A DNA stretch of 7,238 nt. Origin: Anaerolineales bacterium (GTDB lineage: Bacteria > Chloroflexota > Anaerolineae > B4-G1 > DUEL01). The DNA lies in contig DQUX01000093.1 in assembly GCA_015662065.1 (NCBI GenBank), forward strand, positions 1 to 7,238. The letters are read 5' to 3'. The notes under the pieces were generated by a model. It saw only the letters and a list, made by a program, of their open reading frames with translations. It searched no databases and had not been told where the DNA came from. The translations under genes were made by a program, and so were the position numbers. Positions 5,899 through 7,238 of this stretch are shown one piece after another. How positions within the stretch are numbered: position 1 is the first letter of the stretch; each line of letters begins with the position of its first letter.

Positions 5899-6603
5899 TT
5901 AAAGCAGATCTTCCGCGTCGAAATAGTACCCCCCACCCCGCACCGTGTGGATATACCGGGGAGAACGGGGGTTAGGCTCCACCTTCCGCCGCAGCCGATA
6001 GATATACTGCTTCACCAGGTCCGGCTCGCCGATCCGCTCCGGCCCCCAAACCTGGGCCAGAATGGCATCGGCACTGAGCACTTTGCCAGCGTGCCGGATC
6101 AGCAGCCGGAGCACCTCGAATTCTTTGGGGGTCAGATACACGGTCCGGTTGTCGATCACCAACTCGTGCCGGCCACAATCCAGCATGACCGACGCCGCGG
6201 GGAAGAGAATCTCTACCCCCTCGTCGGCCCGCTCACTGGCCCGGCGAAGGCAGGCCATCAACCGGCTGACCAACTCAAACCGGTCGAACGGCTTGACCAC
6301 GTAGTCATCCGCCCCCATAGAGAAACCCCGCACGACGTCCTCAATGGTCCCCTTGGCCGTCACGAAGATGATGGGGGCGTCCGTCATCTCCCGCAAGCGA
6401 CGGCACGCCTCGAACCCATCCACGTTGGGCATCATCACATCGAGGAGAATCACGTCGGGATGAGCCTGATAGGCAGCCCGCAACCCCGAAAGAGCATCCC
6501 AGGCCGTGACGACATCAAATCCCTCGGCGGTCAGCAATATCTGCAGCATCTCCAGCGCCTCGGGCTGATCATCAACGACGAGCACGCGGAATCGACGACG
6601 CAT
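5899..6603 (-). CDS. OmpR/PhoB-family response regulator (RR2)
   Basis: Two-component transcription factor of 234 aa with the same architecture as RR1. The receiver has D11-D12, phospho-acceptor D55 in VILLDVMMPNVDG, T82 and K104 in GADDYVVKP. The winged helix (about 135-229) has LTPKEFEVL, a recognition helix near 194-207 (DLVKQYIYRLRRKVE) and the hairpin HTVRGGGYYF. ATG 6603 is chosen because AGGAGG lies 4 nt upstream and MRRRFRVLVVDD is a standard family start. GTG 6630 would add nine residues and has no good ribosome-binding site. It ends at its own terminator, so it is probably an independent unit beside the polysaccharide operon. No partner kinase is visible. It resembles RR1 over its full length, which suggests an old duplication. 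Its target genes are unknown; neighbouring RR1 is a reasonable guess. Confidence 0.95.
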   Translation of the reverse strand: MRRRFRVLVVDDQPEALEMLQILLTAEGFDVVTAWDALSGLRAAYQAHPDVILLDVMMPNVDGFEACRRLREMTDAPIIFVTAKGTIEDVVRGFSMGADDYVVKPFDRFELVSRLMACLRRASERADEGVEILFPAASVMLDCGRHELVIDNRTVYLTPKEFEVLRLLIRHAGKVLSADAILAQVWGPERIGEPDLVKQYIYRLRRKVEPNPRSPRYIHTVRGGGYYFDAEDLL

Positions 6604-6650
6604 TCCCCCTCCTCTCAGCTCTCCTGACACAACGACTGCTCTCTACCGTC

Positions 6651-6660
6651 GGGGGCCCCC
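6651..6660. repeat. 10-bp GGGGGCCCCC palindrome upstream of RR2
   Basis: A perfect palindrome about 48 nt upstream of the RR2 start. Nothing else in 6604-6668 is recognisable, and I find no convincing promoter for RR2 there. It may be a binding site or only part of the G+C-rich background. Confidence 0.25.
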
Positions 6661-6668
6661 CTTCCCCG

Positions 6669-6699
6669 GAGCCTATCCGAAAACTTTTCAGATAGGCTC
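6669..6699. repeat. 31-bp near-perfect palindrome, possible IS end or MITE-like remnant
   Basis: GAGCCTATC (6669-6677) and GATAGGCTC (6691-6699) are exact inverted repeats. After one mismatch the pairing continues as GAAAA/TTTTC around a single C at 6684. Overlapping the right end, CTCTCAGAGAG (6697-6707) is a second small palindrome. No T-tract follows on either strand, so it is not a standard terminator. It lies about 15 bp before the recognisable start of a broken transposase, so a relic of insertion-sequence ends is the most likely origin. It also lies upstream of RR2 and might act as an operator. Confidence 0.5.
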
Positions 6700-6714
6700 T
6701 CAGAGAGCAGACGG

Positions 6715-7069
6715 AAAACCCTGGCCAACCTGTACCGGCAGTGGGGGGAAGGTGTTGTGCATCTCACGTTGCGCGTCCAGATTGGCTCCTACAGCTATCC
6801 CTTCGCCTGGCGGCTCTACCTGCGAGAGAAGACGGTGCGGCGGCTGAACCGTAGACGGCCCAAAGGGAAGCGGCTGCGCTTCAAGAGCAAGTACCGCCCT
6901 GGCGCGGGAGATGTTGGAAGAACTGCGGGACCTTCTCCCAGAAGGGTACACAGTCTACGTCTTGTTCGACCGCCGGTAGGTGCTCATCAGCGCCTGCCGG
7001 CAGGCGATCCGGACGGGAAGCATCGAGCCGGTCTTGCAGCGCTTTATCACCGCGCATGTGTTCGGCTGA
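6715..7069 (+). pseudogene. degenerate DDE transposase fragment (IS4/IS701-like)
   Basis: Only the middle-to-late part of a transposase remains. Frame 1 encodes TLANLYRQWGEGVVHLTLRV, then PFAWRLYLRE and LRFKSKYR up to about 6897. The similarity then continues in frame 2 as ALAREMLEELRDLLPEGYTV and YVLFDRR, so there is a frameshift near 6895-6898. A TAG follows at 6977-6979, just after the probable second catalytic aspartate (LFD). The same frame goes on as VLISACRQAIRTGSIEPVLQ to a TGA at 7067-7069. The N-terminal part with the first catalytic aspartate is missing, and there is no matching IS end on the right. Full-length relatives are about 400 aa. It is inactive. The family assignment is by pattern only. 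Confidence 0.7.
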
Positions 7070-7238
7070 CACAGGACCACTCCTTTGAACGAACGTAGGC
7101 TTGTCGAAGGCCAAGACGGCATGTCTTGTGCCTGGCTTCGCTTTGCCGGCTTGATGCACCACAGGGGCCGATCTCCTTATTGCATCATAGCGATTGGTGC
7201 TCTTCTAAGCCCGAAATCTGCCAGAGTCCAGTCCATTA

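Noticed and set aside
5815..6627. Plus-strand open frame of 270 codons opposite RR2
   Set aside because: It is a mirror of the conserved response-regulator gene. It starts in the terminator and repeat region, lacks a ribosome-binding site and encodes a low-complexity product.
6670..6730. Possible minus-strand promoter for RR2 (TTTCCG, 17-nt spacer, TATCTG)
   Set aside because: Both boxes match the consensus poorly and the -10 overlaps the 31-bp palindrome; not strong enough to annotate.
7109..7132. Imperfect hairpin (CAAGAC/GTCTTG extended by GGC/GCC) as a terminator
   Set aside because: No T-tract follows on either strand and the stem has a bulge; nothing else in 7070-7238 is recognisable.
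6881..7162. Minus-strand open frame of 93 codons over the transposase remnant
   Set aside because: It has AAGGAG upstream but with a 13-nt gap, no recognisable domain, and is mostly antisense to the decayed transposase.

Overview
The window is a G+C-rich bacterial segment in which every intact gene is read on the minus strand. In transcription order, from high to low coordinates, it runs: a decayed transposase remnant (opposite strand), an OmpR-family response regulator (RR2), an intrinsic terminator with an A/T-rich regulatory patch, a second OmpR-family response regulator (RR1), a fused Wzz/BY-kinase-like membrane protein with an added C-terminal helix-turn-helix, a GT4 glycosyltransferase, and a cytoplasmic-looking alkaline-phosphatase-superfamily phosphodiesterase. 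A strong ribosome-binding site at the left edge hints that another gene follows. The protein types and the base composition fit a deep-branching Gram-positive-like or monoderm phylum, Chloroflexota being my best guess. That assignment is inference, because no rRNA or other marker gene is present.

Region 1-5586 looks like one operon for a cell-surface or secreted polysaccharide. RR1 ends inside the kinase start codon (ATGA overlap, 4828-4831). The kinase is followed after 118 nt by the glycosyltransferase, which overlaps the phosphodiesterase start. RR1 would set expression. The Wzz/BY-kinase-like protein would control polymer length or export at the membrane. The GT4 enzyme would add a sugar, and the phosphodiesterase would cut or transfer a phosphoester, perhaps on the polymer or its lipid carrier. 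RR2 is a separate upstream unit ending at a clear terminator (5848-5877). The two regulators resemble each other and have no histidine kinase in the window.

Region 5587-5898 is non-coding apart from the RR2 stop codon. It holds the terminator, a 9-bp tandem repeat containing TGTCA on the minus strand, a possible weak promoter, a short dyad and a G+C-rich leader hairpin. Region 6604-7238 holds a 31-bp near-palindrome, a frameshifted and N-terminally truncated IS4/IS701-like transposase, and a tail (7070-7238) in which I recognise nothing.

The most unusual feature is the kinase gene. A two-transmembrane Wzz domain and a P-loop BY-kinase-like domain run in one unbroken frame into an excisionase/MerR-type DNA-binding domain that takes the place of the usual tyrosine-rich tail. 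This could be a membrane-tethered link between polysaccharide assembly and DNA.
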